Below are positions 13,891 to 15,100 of a stretch of 15,100 nucleotides of DNA, piece after piece (the stretch's first letter is position 1; every line of letters starts with the position of its first letter). Where the stretch lies: contig JAAAOZ010000289.1 of NCBI GenBank assembly GCA_009908585.1, positions 1-15,100 of the forward strand, written 5' to 3'. This stretch comes from Chloroflexota bacterium. Lineage in GTDB: Bacteria; Chloroflexota; Anaerolineae; B4-G1; SLSP01. The notes under the pieces are model-generated. The model was not told the origin of the DNA. It ran no database searches and saw only the letters and a list, made by a program, of their open reading frames with translations. The translations under genes were made by a program, and so were the position numbers.

Positions 13891-14688
13891 TTACGCAGGA
13901 GGACTCAACCGCGATTGCTGCCGTGCGACCTCGAACATCAGGATGGCGGCCGCGATGGCCGCGTTAAGAGAATCCACGCCAGGCGCCATCGGAATAGTGA
14001 CGTGATGCTGAGCTAAGGCGCGCGCTTCAGGGCCGGCGCCGGCCGCCTCCCCGCCGATGATGAGCGCGATGTTTTCGTGCCAGTCGGCTTCACTGTAGGA
14101 GGTGCCCTCGCGCATCTCGGCCAGCCAGACCTTGGCGGGGGTTATCATCTCACGGAGCGCTTCCCACGTGACTGAGCGAATGGACACGAAGAAATGCGCT
14201 CCCATCCCGGCCCGCACGACCTTGGGATTGGTGACATCAACGTTGCCGGGCGGCAACAGCACCTGTGAGACGTTGGTCGCCCACGCGGTGCGGAGCATCG
14301 TACCCAAATTACCGGGGTCGCGAATGTTATCCGGCACGAGGATAAAGCCCGGCGCAGCCGGCGGGATCTCCGGGGTGGGGAGCACGACCAGAATCCCTTG
14401 CGGGGTTTCTGTGTCCGACATCGCCATCATTAGATCCTCCGGCACCTGGCAGTGCCGGAGCTGGCGCTTCTTGAAGGCTGTGAGGATCGCTTGGCCCTCT
14501 GGTTCGGCAGCGAAGTCGGCGGTGTAAAAAGCCTCTTCGATGGGGAGCTTGGAGGTCAGCGCCTCTTCTACCAGGCGCGTACCCTCGGCCACCATCAGCT
14601 TTTCACGTGAACGACGGCGGGCGCTACGCTGAAGCGCTTGCACCCGCCGTACGTGTGCGTTGTTCGGACTGGTGATCTCCAGAACCAA
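13891..14688 (-). CDS. TrmH/SpoU-type RNA 2'-O-methyltransferase
   Basis: 265 residues from TTG 14688 (minus strand); the start is chosen because ITSPNNAHV at residues 5-13 is the usual beginning of this family, and no better ATG or GTG precedes it. An N-terminal substrate-binding domain (about 5-100: RRRSREKLMVAEGTRLVEEAL, probably an L30e-like fold) is followed by the SPOUT domain (about 112-258). Motif 1 is NIRDPGNLGTMLRTA (121-135), motif 2 is IIGGEAAG (210-217) and motif 3 is IPMAPGVDSLNAAIAAA (232-248), forming the knotted SAM site. It should methylate a ribose 2'-OH in rRNA or tRNA; whether it is RlmB-like or another subgroup is not decidable. It lies just downstream of the LysM gene on the same strand (6 nt), so the two are co-transcribed. 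Confidence 0.93.
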   Translation of the reverse strand: MVLEITSPNNAHVRRVQALQRSARRRSREKLMVAEGTRLVEEALTSKLPIEEAFYTADFAAEPEGQAILTAFKKRQLRHCQVPEDLMMAMSDTETPQGILVVLPTPEIPPAAPGFILVPDNIRDPGNLGTMLRTAWATNVSQVLLPPGNVDVTNPKVVRAGMGAHFFVSIRSVTWEALREMITPAKVWLAEMREGTSYSEADWHENIALIIGGEAAGAGPEARALAQHHVTIPMAPGVDSLNAAIAAAILMFEVARQQSRLSPPA

Positions 14689-14694
14689 GTGTGA

Positions 14695-15100
14695 TCAGTT
14701 TTGGGGAATGGTGATCTTTTGTCCGGGGTAAATCGTGGCCGGATTGCTGATGCCATTGTACCGCGCCAGGTAGAAATAATCGTAATTATAGCGCAAGGCA
14801 ATGCGGAAGAGGTTCTCACCGGGCTGGACGACGTGCGTTGTCACGCCATCGCCGCTTGGGGGCGGGGGTTCGCTATCTCCCGTGCCTGGAATGGTGAGCT
14901 TTTGCCCAACGTAAATCCGCGCCGGATTGGTAATGCCGTTCACTTGAGCGAGCCGCTCAACCGTCGTGCCGTAGCGCAGGGCAATGCGGAAGAGGTTCTC
15001 GCCGGCTTGGACGATGTGGGTTTGAGGCGCTGAGGTAGCGGCAGTTTCTTCTTCGCTGGGGATGGGCGTGGGGGAGGGGGCGACTTCTGTCGGAGTCTCC
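14695..15100 (-). CDS. double LysM-domain protein, 5' part beyond the window
   Basis: The minus-strand frame ends at TGA 14697-14695 and stays open to the window edge, giving 134 visible C-terminal residues. Two LysM modules are seen: one from HIVQAGENLFRIALRYG to KLTIPG, and a second from HVVQPGENLFRIALRYN to KITIPQN at the very C-terminus, joined by a short GDSEPPPPSGDG linker. Upstream is a TPTEVAPSPTPIPSEEE linker of the Pro/Thr-rich sort common in exported proteins. LysM binds peptidoglycan or chitin-type GlcNAc polymers, so the protein is probably secreted or surface-attached. The GTG at 14943 is an internal valine, not a start. Its N-terminus (signal peptide, anchor or catalytic domain) is not visible. 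Confidence 0.9.
   Translation of the reverse strand, partial: ETPTEVAPSPTPIPSEEETAATSAPQTHIVQAGENLFRIALRYGTTVERLAQVNGITNPARIYVGQKLTIPGTGDSEPPPPSGDGVTTHVVQPGENLFRIALRYNYDYFYLARYNGISNPATIYPGQKITIPQN
14791..15018 (-). repeat. 45-bp direct repeat within the two LysM modules
   Basis: 14791-14835 and 14974-15018 match at 40 of 45 bases and code for the same GENLFRIALRY segment of each LysM module. The nucleotide match is unusually high compared with the rest of the modules, suggesting recent duplication or gene conversion. Confidence 0.7.

Overview
The window looks like a piece of chromosome from a Gram-positive-like, non-spore bacterium, most probably a Chloroflexota (Anaerolineae-type) member. 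The clues are a soluble Ser/Thr kinase carrying a PQQ-type propeller, a small GTPase whose G3 motif reads GTPGQE, a LysM protein with a Pro/Thr-rich linker, tandem Hsp20 genes, and moderately high GC with strong AGGAGG ribosome sites. This placement is inference from protein style; there is no rRNA gene to test it. No mobile element, CRISPR array, tRNA or rRNA was found.

Layout. (1) 2-583: the 3' part of a PIG-L (LmbE-like) deacetylase gene. (2) 600-7618: a same-strand signalling block. A promoter at about 652-688, just downstream of a degenerate 8-bp tandem array, leads into a Ser/Thr kinase with a C-terminal eight-repeat propeller, a PP2C phosphatase, a VWA protein with a complete MIDAS, a zinc-ribbon plus FHA protein, an 80-residue protein of unknown family, an orphan OmpR-type response regulator and a Ras-like GTPase. 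It closes with a rho-independent terminator at 7587-7618. (3) 7619-8906: two adjacent but different Hsp20 genes, with their own terminator at 8871-8906. (4) 8947-12656: a second, unrelated 8-bp degenerate array, then an RlmI-type rRNA methyltransferase overlapping a large secreted or membrane-anchored protein of unknown function. (5) 12716-13883: a Nudix hydrolase and a nicotinamidase-like isochorismatase-family enzyme, plausibly both acting on NAD-related metabolites. (6) 13891-15100, minus strand: a TrmH/SpoU-type RNA methyltransferase preceded by a double-LysM protein cut by the window edge.

The most interesting region is the signalling block. It holds a writer (kinase), an eraser (PP2C), a phosphothreonine reader (FHA) and a VWA partner, the same parts list as the PpkA/PppA/Fha module that controls type VI secretion. 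Here no secretion genes are visible; instead the block continues into an orphan response regulator, a small GTPase and an unknown 80-residue protein. Tight spacing, and Shine-Dalgarno sequences embedded in the Glu-rich 3' ends of upstream genes, suggest translational coupling from 5927 to 7465. The two octamer arrays in intergenic DNA, of different sequence but the same 8-bp period, are the clearest structure that gene calls do not explain.
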